From Kiritimatiellia bacterium (GTDB lineage Bacteria > Verrucomicrobiota > Kiritimatiellia > RFP12 > UBA1067), in the NCBI GenBank assembly GCA_024694365.1, contig JAILJX010000082.1:1-64000 (forward strand): 64,000 bases of DNA. The letters are read 5' to 3'. Made by a program: the position numbers and the translations under genes. How positions within the stretch are numbered: position 1 is the stretch's first letter; each line of letters starts with the position of its first letter. This document shows, in pieces, positions 9,153 through 17,521 of this stretch. The notes beneath the pieces were generated by a model, which saw only the letters and a list, made by a program, of their open reading frames with translations, did not search any database and was not told the origin of the DNA.

Positions 9153-9181
9153 GCCGAAATTTGGAGAGAGTCCCTCGACCA

Positions 9182-9249
9182 AATCCCGAAAAAACATAAT
9201 AATTCGGGATTGCAATCCAGAAAAATTATAATAATTCGGGATTGCAATC
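9182..9249 (+). repeat. Repeated TTCGGGATT elements upstream of the DUF4143 gene
   Basis: A perfect 22-base direct repeat, reading ATAATAATTCGGGATT then GCAATC, occurs at 9196-9217 and 9228-9249, 32 bases apart. The first copy also forms an inverted repeat with AATCCCGAA at 9182-9190. These three sites lie just upstream of the promoter and start of the ATPase gene, where an autoregulator might bind. The role is inference. Confidence 0.7.
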
Positions 9250-9262
9250 GCGGATCAATTAT

Positions 9263-9268
9263 GCTATC
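9263..9268 (+). promoter_or_regulatory. Possible extended -10 box TATCCT for the DUF4143 ATPase
   Basis: ATGCTATCCT fits a TG-n extended -10 box and is followed by a leader with a GGAG Shine-Dalgarno (9290-9293) before ATG 9302. An overlapping TATACT at 9269-9274 is an alternative box. Confidence 0.4.
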
Positions 9269-9301
9269 CTATACTTGAACTCTCCTGACAGGAGTCTGTA
9301 A

Positions 9302-10444
9302 ATGCATATAAAACGCGATATAGACGCATTTTTAGCGAAACGCATGTTTGGCGGCAAGGCTCTCGTGATATATGGCCCTCGCCAAGCAGGGAAAACTACT
9401 GCCATTGAGACCTATCTCGCGGAAAACTCTCTTGTCGGCGACACGGTCACATTCAACGGCGATGAAGCCGCCGACAGGGAGATGCTGGCCGAGGCTTCCG
9501 CCGAAAAGTTGAAGCTTTTGATGGGTTCCAAGCGGATTCTCTTCATCGACGAAGCGCATAAAGTGCCGGGAATCGGGCTCGTCATGAAGAGGGCGTGGGA
9601 TAAACTCAAGGATGTGCAAGTCGTTGCGTCGGGTTCTTCAAGCGTCGAACTCGCCGATAGGATAGAGGAGCCTATGACGGGCCGCAAGTTCGAGTATACG
9701 CTTATGCCGCTCTCTTTCGCGGAACTTGCCGCAGCCGCTTCGCCCGCGGACGAAATGCGCCAAATCGAGCATAGGCTCGTCTACGGGTCGTATCCTGACG
9801 TCGTTGCCCACCCCGGCGATGAGGTTGAGCGGCTTAGGGCTATAGGGAAGGGGTATCTCTATAAAGACATCCTCTCTTTCGGCGAGATAAAGCGCCCGGA
9901 AGTCCTCGACAAGCTGCTTCGGGCCTTGGCTTTGCAGATAGGTCAGGAGGCGGTCTATTCGGAACTCGCCGAGACGGCGGGGACTGACGCGAAGACGGTC
10001 GCGAGGTATATTGAGGTATTGGAGAAGGCCTACATAGTCCGGAAAGTTCCGAGCTATGCGAAGAACCTTCGGAATGAACTGAAGAAGTCGAAGAAAATCT
10101 ACTTCACCGATTGCGGCATACGAAACTACATCCTCGGGGATTGGCGGACGCTGGAAATGCGCGGGAGCGCGGAAGCGGGCCACATGTGGGAGAGTTACCT
10201 CGTTTCCGAGCGCTTCAAGTGGAGGCTTCTGCACGAACCTGAGACCTGCGACTTTTTCTGGCGAACCGCCCAGCAGCAGGAGGTCGACCTTGTGGAAGAG
10301 GCGTCGGGAGGGCTTCGGGCCTTCGAGTTCAAGTGGAATCCGCGCAAGGGGAGGTCGGCGTTCCCGAAGACATTCCTCTCTGCTTATCCTTCCGCCTCGC
10401 AATGTGTCATAACTCCATCGAATCTGATGGACTTCTTGTATTGA
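9302..10444 (+). CDS. AAA_14/DUF4143 family ATPase
   Basis: A 380-residue P-loop ATPase. The Walker A motif is GPRQAGKT at residues 25-32, and Walker B is ILFIDEAHK near residue 80. The middle carries the AAA_14 features (ASGSSSVEL, EYTLMPLSFAEL). The C-terminal half is the DUF4143 region, with a winged-helix-like part (ELAETAGTDAKTVARYIEVLEKAYIVRKV) and a restriction-nuclease-like end (YFTDCGIRNYILG, QQEVDLVEEASGGLRAFEFKW, resembling a D-x-n-E-x-K core). Family members are common, often mobile and of poorly defined cellular role. Here the gene stands alone between two giant surface-protein genes and is preceded by repeated TTCGGGATT elements, which suggests an acquired, self-regulated unit. 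The length is normal and the start has a GGAG Shine-Dalgarno. Confidence 0.85.
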   Translation: MHIKRDIDAFLAKRMFGGKALVIYGPRQAGKTTAIETYLAENSLVGDTVTFNGDEAADREMLAEASAEKLKLLMGSKRILFIDEAHKVPGIGLVMKRAWDKLKDVQVVASGSSSVELADRIEEPMTGRKFEYTLMPLSFAELAAAASPADEMRQIEHRLVYGSYPDVVAHPGDEVERLRAIGKGYLYKDILSFGEIKRPEVLDKLLRALALQIGQEAVYSELAETAGTDAKTVARYIEVLEKAYIVRKVPSYAKNLRNELKKSKKIYFTDCGIRNYILGDWRTLEMRGSAEAGHMWESYLVSERFKWRLLHEPETCDFFWRTAQQQEVDLVEEASGGLRAFEFKWNPRKGRSAFPKTFLSAYPSASQCVITPSNLMDFLY

Positions 10445-10473
10445 GCGCTCCTATCGAGCGCGGCCCCTCACCC

Positions 10474-10503
10474 TTGACGCGCGGGGAGAGGATTTGGTAC
10501 AAT
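10474..10503 (+). promoter_or_regulatory. Promoter: TTGACG, 18 bp, TGgTACAAT
   Basis: The -35 TTGACG (10474-10479) and extended -10 TTTGGTACAAT (TACAAT at 10498-10503) are 18 bases apart. The leader runs 50 bases to ATG 10554 and ends with a GAAGGAGAAAA Shine-Dalgarno. An imperfect hairpin of AAACTG with CAGGTTT lies in the leader. Confidence 0.8.
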
Positions 10504-10553
10504 ACATCCAAACTGTGGGGGTCCAGGTTTGACACATCGAAGGAGAAAAGCGC

Positions 10554-13424
10554 ATGAACAGTAAATCGTTCCGTTCTTTGACGGTCTCTGCCGTTTCTTT
10601 GGCGGGGGCAATTTTTGGCTTTCCCGCGAAGGCGGCCACTCCAGTAGCGGTTTGGGATCGCGACTTCTCGACGGCTGTCGAGGGCTATACGCTCAACTTG
10701 AACGGTAATACACTCTCAAGCGACAACTCCACCATCACCATAACCCAGGCGTCGCTTGGCGTTGACGTGAACTTCACGACCGCCATGACGAGCGGAATGA
10801 CGATTATCGTCCACTACGGGAACCTCACGACCGGATCAAAGGACAAGATGCTCGCCACGAGCTGCATCGTTTCCGACTACACGAAGGACCGCACAGGCAT
10901 CGACCTCAAGCAGGGCGGCGGACTACAGGGTGCGTTTTACAACAACGGCTGGGCTGACAACGGGAACGTCGCCAATTCCATCGGCTCAAGCGGCTATATG
11001 GCGTTCAAGTACAAGCACGACGTCGGCACGTACATCTACCAAAGCAGCACGGCGGGAGGATTCAACGCCAACAACTGGGGCTCTTCGGGCCTAAAGTCCA
11101 GTTCCGACACGAGCATCTACGGCGTGACGGTGGGCGGCATGCGTTCGGGGTCCCCCAACAACAACTGGTCCGCCGCAACGGACATGACGATCACAGGCAT
11201 CGCCGTGTTCGACAGCGCGCTTTCCGTCGACGAGATGAACTCGTACACCTTCCCGAGCGCGGCTGCGTCTGCCACGATGACAGTCGCGGGCGAGTGCTCC
11301 TGGTCCGACACGACGAAGTGGGACGGCGGAACGGCGGCGACCTCCGGAAACGTCACGCTCAACGTGACGGGTGGCGCGGTGTTGACCGTCGACGCCGACG
11401 TCTCCATCGAGACGGTCACGGTTTCCGGCTCGGGCACGCTGACGATCGTCGCGGGCTCCGGCAACACTGTGACGCTGGCCGCGATCGACGCGGGCGAAAT
11501 CACGGCGCTCAACCTCAAGGACATCAATACGTCCGGAGCAGTCACGATCGCGGAGACGGGAACTGTCACGAACGAGGTCTCGGGCGGCGGAAGCGTCACT
11601 TGCGGCGCGCTCACCTGCGCGGAATCCGTCAAGACGGGCGACGGAACGCTGACATTCGTCGGTCTCTCGACGGCGACGAACTTCCTCGTCTCGGCTGGCA
11701 CTGCGCAGAATTCCAGCAGTGCGCGCAACGACAACAAGGGCACCGGCTACGGCTACTATAAGGGCGGCACGGCGACTGTCGACGAGCTGACCACGATTAC
11801 GGTCGCTTCGGGCGCGACGCTCGACCTCGCGAACACGAGGGGCGTCTGCTACCGCGTCATATCGCAGGGCGGTGCGATCAAGAACAGCGGCAGCGACATA
11901 GATACCAACCAGCGCCAGATGACCACTTTGACGCTAGAGGGCGAAACGACCGTTTCCGGGAATATGTTCGGACTCCTCGGCTCCCAGGCTGCGGCGACGA
12001 CTCTCGCGACCGGCGGAAACACGCTTAACGTCGCCATGAACGGCGGCAAGAGCTTCATTCTCTGCAATACGACAATCACGGGCGGCGGAACGATCAATGT
12101 AACTTCAGGATCGCTTACGCTCAGCGGTACCGTTACATACGATGCAACCGGCGCAACGTCCGGGCAGGCGCTGTTCAGTTTCCCGGAAGGCACGGAAGCG
12201 AGCGCATCCGGCATTTCGTTCACTAATCTTCCGGAGGGGACGTCATATTCCATCCAGGGCAACCAGATACTTCTCATCGATTATGTCGCCAAGATCGGCG
12301 AGAATACATACAAAACGCTGACCGATGCCGTGGCTGCGGCCTCCGGTACGGATGTCATCAACATAGTTGCGACTACGCCCGCCGAGACGCTTGCTCTCAC
12401 GAAGAATGTGACGATTTCCAACTCGACTGACGTGACGATCAACGCGACCATTTCCGGCGATTATGGAATCGTGAAGTACGGCGAGGGGACTCTTACGTTC
12501 GCCACTGCTCCTTCTACATACACAGGAGGATTCACTGTAGCGCAGGGCACGGCTAAGACAGCCTCTTCCGCAGTGAATGTCCATACCGGTTCCGGATTCG
12601 GCAAATATCCTGAAGGTGCCGCCGCCGCAAACCTCTATACGATCACGATCTGCGCTGGCGCGACGCTCGATCTGGCGAACACTGCGGGCGTCTGCTACAG
12701 TATCGTTTCGCAGGGCGGAACGATCACGAACAGCGGAAGCGACATCGGCGACAACGAACGTCAGATGACGACTCTCACTCTTGAGGGCGATACGACGATC
12801 ACTGGCAATACGTTCGGCCTTCTCGGATCTGGATATGCATCCACGACACTCACGTTGAATGGCCATAAGCTTACTGTCAACCTCAACAGCGGAAAGACTT
12901 TCATCCTCTGCAACACAACTATCTCCGGCTCGGGGACGCTGGAAATCGCCTCCGCGACCTGCAGCGCAGTCAGAGACAAGGCCTGCGCCGGTACGGACGA
13001 GGGCTTCACGCTTCAAATCGATTCGGGAGCGACTTTCTCGGTTCCGCAGACCTCCGCCTGCACATTCGCGAACGTCACGAACTCGGGCACGATCAACCTT
13101 TCCGGCGGTTCGTTCACGGTGAACGGGACTTATGCCCCCGCCGCCGCAACGGCCACCATCAACAATCTGACGCTTGCCGCGAATTCGACCCTGGATGTGA
13201 CAGTGGGCGCCGCTGCCGTGACCGCCGCTTTCGCCGGCACATCGCCTATCAATGTGACCGGAACCGGTCTTGTGAATGGATCCGTAATCGTCACCGGTCT
13301 CGAGAATGAACCATCCAGCCTTCCCCGCGTAAAGGTCGGCGGAAAGCAGTACAGGACGGTGTATGACTCTACCGCGAAGACGCTCTCGCTGTCGTTCACG
13401 GCGCTCTCGATTTCCATCCGGTAA
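10554..13424 (+). CDS. Giant secreted beta-strand-repeat protein (956 aa)
   Basis: The signal peptide ends AIFGFPAKA, and the mature start ATPVAVW is nearly identical to that of the next paralogue at 13577. The first 240 residues look like a lectin-type jelly roll. The rest is beta-strand repeats, including GEGTLTFATAPSTYTGGFTV, a good autotransporter-associated repeat match. An internal duplication of about 150 residues is clear: residues about 375-525 and 658-808 share ATLDLANT-x-GVCY, NSGSDI, RQMTTLTLEG and KxFILCNTTI. The C-terminus (SSLPRVKVGGKQYRTVYD, ending SISIR) matches the 13577 protein. There is no barrel domain. A surface adhesin or glycan-binding role is inferred. Promoter, Shine-Dalgarno and 3' hairpin are all of the family type. 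Confidence 0.75.
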   Translation: MNSKSFRSLTVSAVSLAGAIFGFPAKAATPVAVWDRDFSTAVEGYTLNLNGNTLSSDNSTITITQASLGVDVNFTTAMTSGMTIIVHYGNLTTGSKDKMLATSCIVSDYTKDRTGIDLKQGGGLQGAFYNNGWADNGNVANSIGSSGYMAFKYKHDVGTYIYQSSTAGGFNANNWGSSGLKSSSDTSIYGVTVGGMRSGSPNNNWSAATDMTITGIAVFDSALSVDEMNSYTFPSAAASATMTVAGECSWSDTTKWDGGTAATSGNVTLNVTGGAVLTVDADVSIETVTVSGSGTLTIVAGSGNTVTLAAIDAGEITALNLKDINTSGAVTIAETGTVTNEVSGGGSVTCGALTCAESVKTGDGTLTFVGLSTATNFLVSAGTAQNSSSARNDNKGTGYGYYKGGTATVDELTTITVASGATLDLANTRGVCYRVISQGGAIKNSGSDIDTNQRQMTTLTLEGETTVSGNMFGLLGSQAAATTLATGGNTLNVAMNGGKSFILCNTTITGGGTINVTSGSLTLSGTVTYDATGATSGQALFSFPEGTEASASGISFTNLPEGTSYSIQGNQILLIDYVAKIGENTYKTLTDAVAAASGTDVINIVATTPAETLALTKNVTISNSTDVTINATISGDYGIVKYGEGTLTFATAPSTYTGGFTVAQGTAKTASSAVNVHTGSGFGKYPEGAAAANLYTITICAGATLDLANTAGVCYSIVSQGGTITNSGSDIGDNERQMTTLTLEGDTTITGNTFGLLGSGYASTTLTLNGHKLTVNLNSGKTFILCNTTISGSGTLEIASATCSAVRDKACAGTDEGFTLQIDSGATFSVPQTSACTFANVTNSGTINLSGGSFTVNGTYAPAAATATINNLTLAANSTLDVTVGAAAVTAAFAGTSPINVTGTGLVNGSVIVTGLENEPSSLPRVKVGGKQYRTVYDSTAKTLSLSFTALSISIR

Positions 13425-13429
13425 CCATC

Positions 13430-13480
13430 TTTCCATCAGGGGGAAACTGCGGCGCGGCGAAAGCTGCGCCGCTTTGCTTT
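13430..13480 (+). terminator. 3' double hairpin with GAAA tetraloop
   Basis: TTTCC...GGAAA is followed by a ten-pair stem (13449-13458 with 13463-13472) closed by GAAA, then TTTGCTTT. It lies only 5 bases before the -35 box of the next giant gene. Confidence 0.8.
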
Positions 13481-13484
13481 GCCG

Positions 13485-13514
13485 TTGACGCGCTGGGAGG
13501 GGATTTGGTACAAT
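13485..13514 (+). promoter_or_regulatory. Promoter: TTGACG, 18 bp, TGgTACAAT
   Basis: The -35 TTGACG is at 13485-13490 and the extended -10 TTTGGTACAAT has its TACAAT at 13509-13514. Spacing and boxes are identical to those in front of the 10554 gene. Confidence 0.8.
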
Positions 13515-13533
13515 GTGTCTGAACATTCGGGTA

Positions 13534-13557
13534 GAATTTTATCGCGAATTTTATCGC
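13534..13557 (+). repeat. Perfect tandem 12-base repeat in the leader
   Basis: GAATTTTATCGC occurs twice with no gap (13534-13545 and 13546-13557) in the 5' leader, just upstream of the Shine-Dalgarno AGAAGGAG. It could be a duplication scar or a regulatory site. Confidence 0.8.
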
Positions 13558-13576
13558 ATAGAAGGAGAAAAACGAG

Positions 13577-16500
13577 ATGAACAGCAAAACGGTCCGACCT
13601 TTTGTGACGCCCGCCATCGCGGCAGCGGCGGCAATTTTTGGCTTTTCCGCGAAGGCGGCCACTCCGACAGCAGTCTGGGAGGGTACGATAAGCGGAACGA
13701 CAAACGGCTACACGATTGTCGAAGCTACCGATTCGACCCTCGGCTCGACGATAGATTTGACGGCGGCCGACACTCAGAAGGTCTCCGTCCTCATCAAATA
13801 TTCCGGACTGTCGGCTCAGTCTTCCGGCTATTATACGCTCGCTTCAGTGAAAGAAACGAGGGGGTATACGATAGGTGCGCGCAACAGCTCGGTAGGAGGC
13901 CTGTCGTTGACGGGATACTTCGCGGCGAACAGCTTGAACGGATATGCGTTCTCTACGACGCCAACTCTTCCTGCGAGCGGATATTTCCTCTTCACTTACG
14001 CCGATGAGGTTGCAAACAACTCCGGGACGGCAGCATACGCAGGATCCTCCGTAGCCGCCATGACGGGAGGGCTCAACACGAGCCTTCGCTGGACGCATGC
14101 GAGCTACAGGATCACAACCCTCAGCATCGGCGGCCCTGTCGAAGTCAACTCCACGACAAGCGTGAGCGCCTGGCCGGGCGTCACGATCGACGCTGTTGCG
14201 CTTTTCGTCGGCGAGATTCTCACGCCGAGCGACGTGGCCGACTACCAGTTCCCGTCGGAAGTCACTGGCGACGAGTACACTGCGACGGCTGATTCCAACA
14301 TGAATTGGGATGACCTTATCTGGAACAAGACTTTGCCCGCCGATCTTTCGTCCTCCACGGTTCGCGTAACCGTTGAAGACGGCGTTACCTTGACGATGCC
14401 CGACAGCCTTTCCGGTATCGGCAACCTGTACATCACGGGAGGAACGCTCACTTTTGGCAGCACGAGCGCCCTCACGATGGACGGCGGCGCAATCACGAGC
14501 GCGATGACCGTTCCCGCGTCCACGACAGTCGTTCTCGACGGCGCGACGATATCGGGCGCCGTGACGGTGAACGGAACGCTCCAGACCAAGGGCACGACGA
14601 TGCTCTCCTCCTCGAGCAACACGGTGCCCTCGGGCGGAACTCTCGAGGTTGTGAGCGGAACGACGACGTTCAACGCTGCCTCGCAGGGAATTGCCGGCAC
14701 GCTCACGATCGATGCGGGAGCGACTTACGTGAATGCGCTGACTGCTGATGCTCTCACCTACAGCGGCTCGCCTACCGTCAATGTCTACGGCACTCTTTCG
14801 ATGGACACGACGCGCTGGACCGTCGGCAGCGGCACTTACAACTTCTACACGGGGAGCGTCATCAGCGGATCCGGCCAGGGCGACAATGGCGCGCTCGATA
14901 CGATGGACGGCGTCACGCCCACCTACAACTTCCTCAAGTCGGGAACGGCCGAGGGAACAGTCACGCTCAGCGCAGCGCTCAGAATAAGGGACGGCTTGAC
15001 GCTCAATGTCGCCGAAGGCGTGACGGTCGACTGCACGTCGGTCACCAAGGCGTATGGCTACACCGCAAGCGCTCCGGTGACAAAGTCGGGCGCGGGCACG
15101 CTCAAGCTTTCCTCCGGCGCGAACATCCTCGCGCGCAATCCTCTTACGGTGAGCGCCGGAACGCTTGATCTAGCGGGCGGCACGGTCGCTTCGCTTACGA
15201 TGACCGGCACTGCCGCACTCGCGGTTACGAGCGGCTCATACCAGCCGACTTTCTCCTCCTATACGGGAGCGATCACGGTCGCAAGCGGTGCTACGCTTAC
15301 GATGACTTCCGCGGAGCAGGCTGCCGCCGGTTCCATTACGGTAGCGGAGGGCGGAACGCTCAAGATCATCCTTACCGCCGCAGAGCTCGCCAGCGGCTAC
15401 ACGGCCGAGAACGTCACTCTGGACGGCGCCTCCGACAACATCACCTTCCTGGACGAAGGCGGAACCGAGTACTCCGGCAGCGGCAAGACAATCGGCGCTC
15501 AGGGCAACTTCTGGATCGGAGGCGAGAGCGGAACATGGGCCACGGACTCCAACTGGAGTTACGGAACCGCCCCGACATCATCGACTATCGCCTCGATCAC
15601 GAACGCCGCCACGATTACCGTTACGGCTACCGATGTGGCTGGCGCGGTGACGGTCAATGAGGATGTGACGCTCACGGGAGTTTCCGGTTCGACTACCGCT
15701 GCGACGAGCCTCGGACTCGTTACAATCGCCGACGGGAAGACGCTTACTTTCGAAGCGACGGGTGACAGCTATTTCTGGGGCGTCGCGGGCGGAACGCTCG
15801 TCAAGACGGGTTCGGGAACGCTCAATATCGTCAACTCCACATCGACGAGCTATGCCGTCGCCGGAACTACGGTCCAGGTGAACGAAGGTACGCTCTGCAT
15901 CCATAACGCGAACCAGGACTGCTACATGTCCGACCCGACGTTCATCGTCGGCGAGAATGGCACGCTCGACAATCTCGGCTATTTCACGGTGACGGGAACG
16001 CTGACTATCGAGAGCGACTATGAGAAGACTGTTTTCAAGAACAGCGACTATGCCGTGAGCGGCGTCATTACCCATGCGCGCGTGCGCGGGACTCCGACGC
16101 TCGTCAAGAACGGAACGGGAGACGTCACTTTCATGATGGGGACGCAGAACGGTTCCCTCTCGGCCGTCACGGTGAACGGCGGGACGCTCAACATGGGTTC
16201 CAAGCAATCGGCGACCATTTCCGGCGCGGTTACGGGTGAGGGCGTCTTCGGAGTGACGGGGACGGGAGAAGTGATTCTCACGGCTCCCAACCAGTTCGCA
16301 ATCTCCACCGTTTCAGGCACGGGAACGATCGTTTCAAGTACGATTTATCCCGGAAGCGGAACGCTGCTCACTTGCTTCCAGAATTCAACGGATTGGACGG
16401 GTTCGTTCTGCCTGCGGAATATTTCGTCTTCAAAAGGCAACATCAACTTCAACGTCTTTGGAAACACCAATTCCACTGTGATAGTGCAGGGCCTCACAGG

Positions 16501-17146
16501 CCATATCATAAACGGCACCGTCACATGCCTTCCGAAGGTAGTGCTCACAGACTATGGCACGACGGGAGCTCTCACTTTAAGCGATGGCTATTCCGGCTCC
16601 GAGTACATCATCAACGAGCTTTCCGGCACGGGTACGATAACGGACAACACCGGTTCGACGCAGATATTCCGCATTTTGGCATCTTCCAATTATACGGGTT
16701 CCGTATCGCTCACCGGCAAGCGAGTCGTATTCGGAACTGATGCGATCGTCCATGGTTCGGCTCCGAGCTTTACGGTAAGCACGAACGCGACGGCCTATCT
16801 TGCTTCCGGTGCGACATGGACGGGCGGCAACGGCCTATATGTCGCGGGCACGCTCGTGAACAACGGCGGAACGCTTCCTGCGAGCGTAGCTTTCGCCGAC
16901 GGCGCGACGCTCGACTTCGGAACCGCCGGCACGGCGTTGTCGGTCGCCGATAAGACGCTCACGCTCGGCTCTACGCTTACTGTGGTGGGTGACGGCCTCA
17001 AGAATGGATCTGCGATATTCACCGGGCTCACCGCCGAACCCTCGACGCTTCCCCGCGTCACGGTCGGCGACACGACCTACAGAACGGTCTATTCCGATGG
17101 ATCGGTGCTGCTCAAGTTCGTAGGATTCAGCATCTCCATCCAGTAA
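13577..17146 (+). CDS. Giant secreted beta-strand-repeat protein (1189 aa)
   Basis: A paralogue of the preceding giant protein: signal peptide ending AIFGFSAKA and mature start ATPTAVW. Residues about 25-225 form a jelly-roll-like domain. The body is made of short Gly/Thr/Ser-rich strand repeats (GAGTLKLSSG, GSGTLNIVNS, GTGDVTFMMG) typical of autotransporter-associated beta-helices. The C-terminal 60 residues (STLPRVTVGDTTYRTVYSDG ... FSISIQ) closely match the end of the 10554 protein. No translocator barrel is present. N- and C-terminal ends are better conserved between paralogues than the middle, the pattern expected if secretion and anchoring signals are at the ends and the middle diversifies. 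Binding specificity is unknown. Confidence 0.75.
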   Translation: MNSKTVRPFVTPAIAAAAAIFGFSAKAATPTAVWEGTISGTTNGYTIVEATDSTLGSTIDLTAADTQKVSVLIKYSGLSAQSSGYYTLASVKETRGYTIGARNSSVGGLSLTGYFAANSLNGYAFSTTPTLPASGYFLFTYADEVANNSGTAAYAGSSVAAMTGGLNTSLRWTHASYRITTLSIGGPVEVNSTTSVSAWPGVTIDAVALFVGEILTPSDVADYQFPSEVTGDEYTATADSNMNWDDLIWNKTLPADLSSSTVRVTVEDGVTLTMPDSLSGIGNLYITGGTLTFGSTSALTMDGGAITSAMTVPASTTVVLDGATISGAVTVNGTLQTKGTTMLSSSSNTVPSGGTLEVVSGTTTFNAASQGIAGTLTIDAGATYVNALTADALTYSGSPTVNVYGTLSMDTTRWTVGSGTYNFYTGSVISGSGQGDNGALDTMDGVTPTYNFLKSGTAEGTVTLSAALRIRDGLTLNVAEGVTVDCTSVTKAYGYTASAPVTKSGAGTLKLSSGANILARNPLTVSAGTLDLAGGTVASLTMTGTAALAVTSGSYQPTFSSYTGAITVASGATLTMTSAEQAAAGSITVAEGGTLKIILTAAELASGYTAENVTLDGASDNITFLDEGGTEYSGSGKTIGAQGNFWIGGESGTWATDSNWSYGTAPTSSTIASITNAATITVTATDVAGAVTVNEDVTLTGVSGSTTAATSLGLVTIADGKTLTFEATGDSYFWGVAGGTLVKTGSGTLNIVNSTSTSYAVAGTTVQVNEGTLCIHNANQDCYMSDPTFIVGENGTLDNLGYFTVTGTLTIESDYEKTVFKNSDYAVSGVITHARVRGTPTLVKNGTGDVTFMMGTQNGSLSAVTVNGGTLNMGSKQSATISGAVTGEGVFGVTGTGEVILTAPNQFAISTVSGTGTIVSSTIYPGSGTLLTCFQNSTDWTGSFCLRNISSSKGNINFNVFGNTNSTVIVQGLTGHIINGTVTCLPKVVLTDYGTTGALTLSDGYSGSEYIINELSGTGTITDNTGSTQIFRILASSNYTGSVSLTGKRVVFGTDAIVHGSAPSFTVSTNATAYLASGATWTGGNGLYVAGTLVNNGGTLPASVAFADGATLDFGTAGTALSVADKTLTLGSTLTVVGDGLKNGSAIFTGLTAEPSTLPRVTVGDTTYRTVYSDGSVLLKFVGFSISIQ

Positions 17147-17148
17147 CC

Positions 17149-17200
17149 ATTTCCGTCAGGGGGAAACTGCGGCGCGGCGAAAGCTGCGCCGCTTCGCTTT
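17149..17200 (+). terminator. 3' double hairpin with GAAA tetraloop
   Basis: Same element as after 9094 and 13424: TTTCC...GGAAA, then the GCGGCGCGGC stem closed by GAAA (17169-17192) and TTCGCTTT. Confidence 0.8.
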
Positions 17201-17301
17201 GGCGAAAACCGCGCGATGTTCTTCGCGAAATCCGCTTGGCTGCTTGGACCCAATCGTCCATGAACAGCGGGAAAAACGCCCGCGTACACTGAAGATGGTA
17301 T

Positions 17302-17460
17302 ATTAATATTTGGTATCTTAGAATATATCGATTGGAGTAATATCGATTAATATCTGGAAAAATATCTTTAATAGTTGGAATTCTATCATTAATATTTAGC
17401 ATTCTATCTATTAATACCTGTAATTCTAATCATTAATAGATTGAACATCAAATATTAATA
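17302..17460. repeat. AT-rich array of ATTAATA repeats with 21-22-bp period
   Basis: ATTAATA cores (one is TTTAATA) begin at 17302, 17346, 17367, 17388, 17410, 17432 and 17454. Spacings are 44, 21, 21, 22, 22 and 22 bases, so the array keeps two-helical-turn phasing with one degenerate slot near 17324. A longer consensus around the core is about ATTCTATCATTAATATTTGG. This is an AT island in an otherwise GC-rich window and holds no plausible gene. It ends about 60 bases before the start of an HU-like DNA-binding protein gene. Such phased arrays act elsewhere as iterons, partition sites or bent-DNA operators; which applies here is unknown. Confidence 0.85.
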
Positions 17461-17507
17461 GTCAACAAAAAATGATCGGGGACGTATTGCGTTCCGTTCG
17501 TGGATAT

Positions 17508-17515
17508 GTTATACT
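17508..17515 (+). promoter_or_regulatory. Extended -10 box TGtTATACT, six bases before ATG
   Basis: TATACT (17510-17515) is preceded by TG and, 17 bases further upstream, by TTGCGT. The start codon is at 17522, so a leaderless transcript is predicted. Confidence 0.55.
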
Positions 17516-17521
17516 TCTTTC

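Noticed and set aside
17302-17460. CRISPR array
   Set aside because: Repeat cores are only 7 bases with about 15 bases between, no spacers of constant unique sequence and no cas genes; the pattern is a phased binding-site array.
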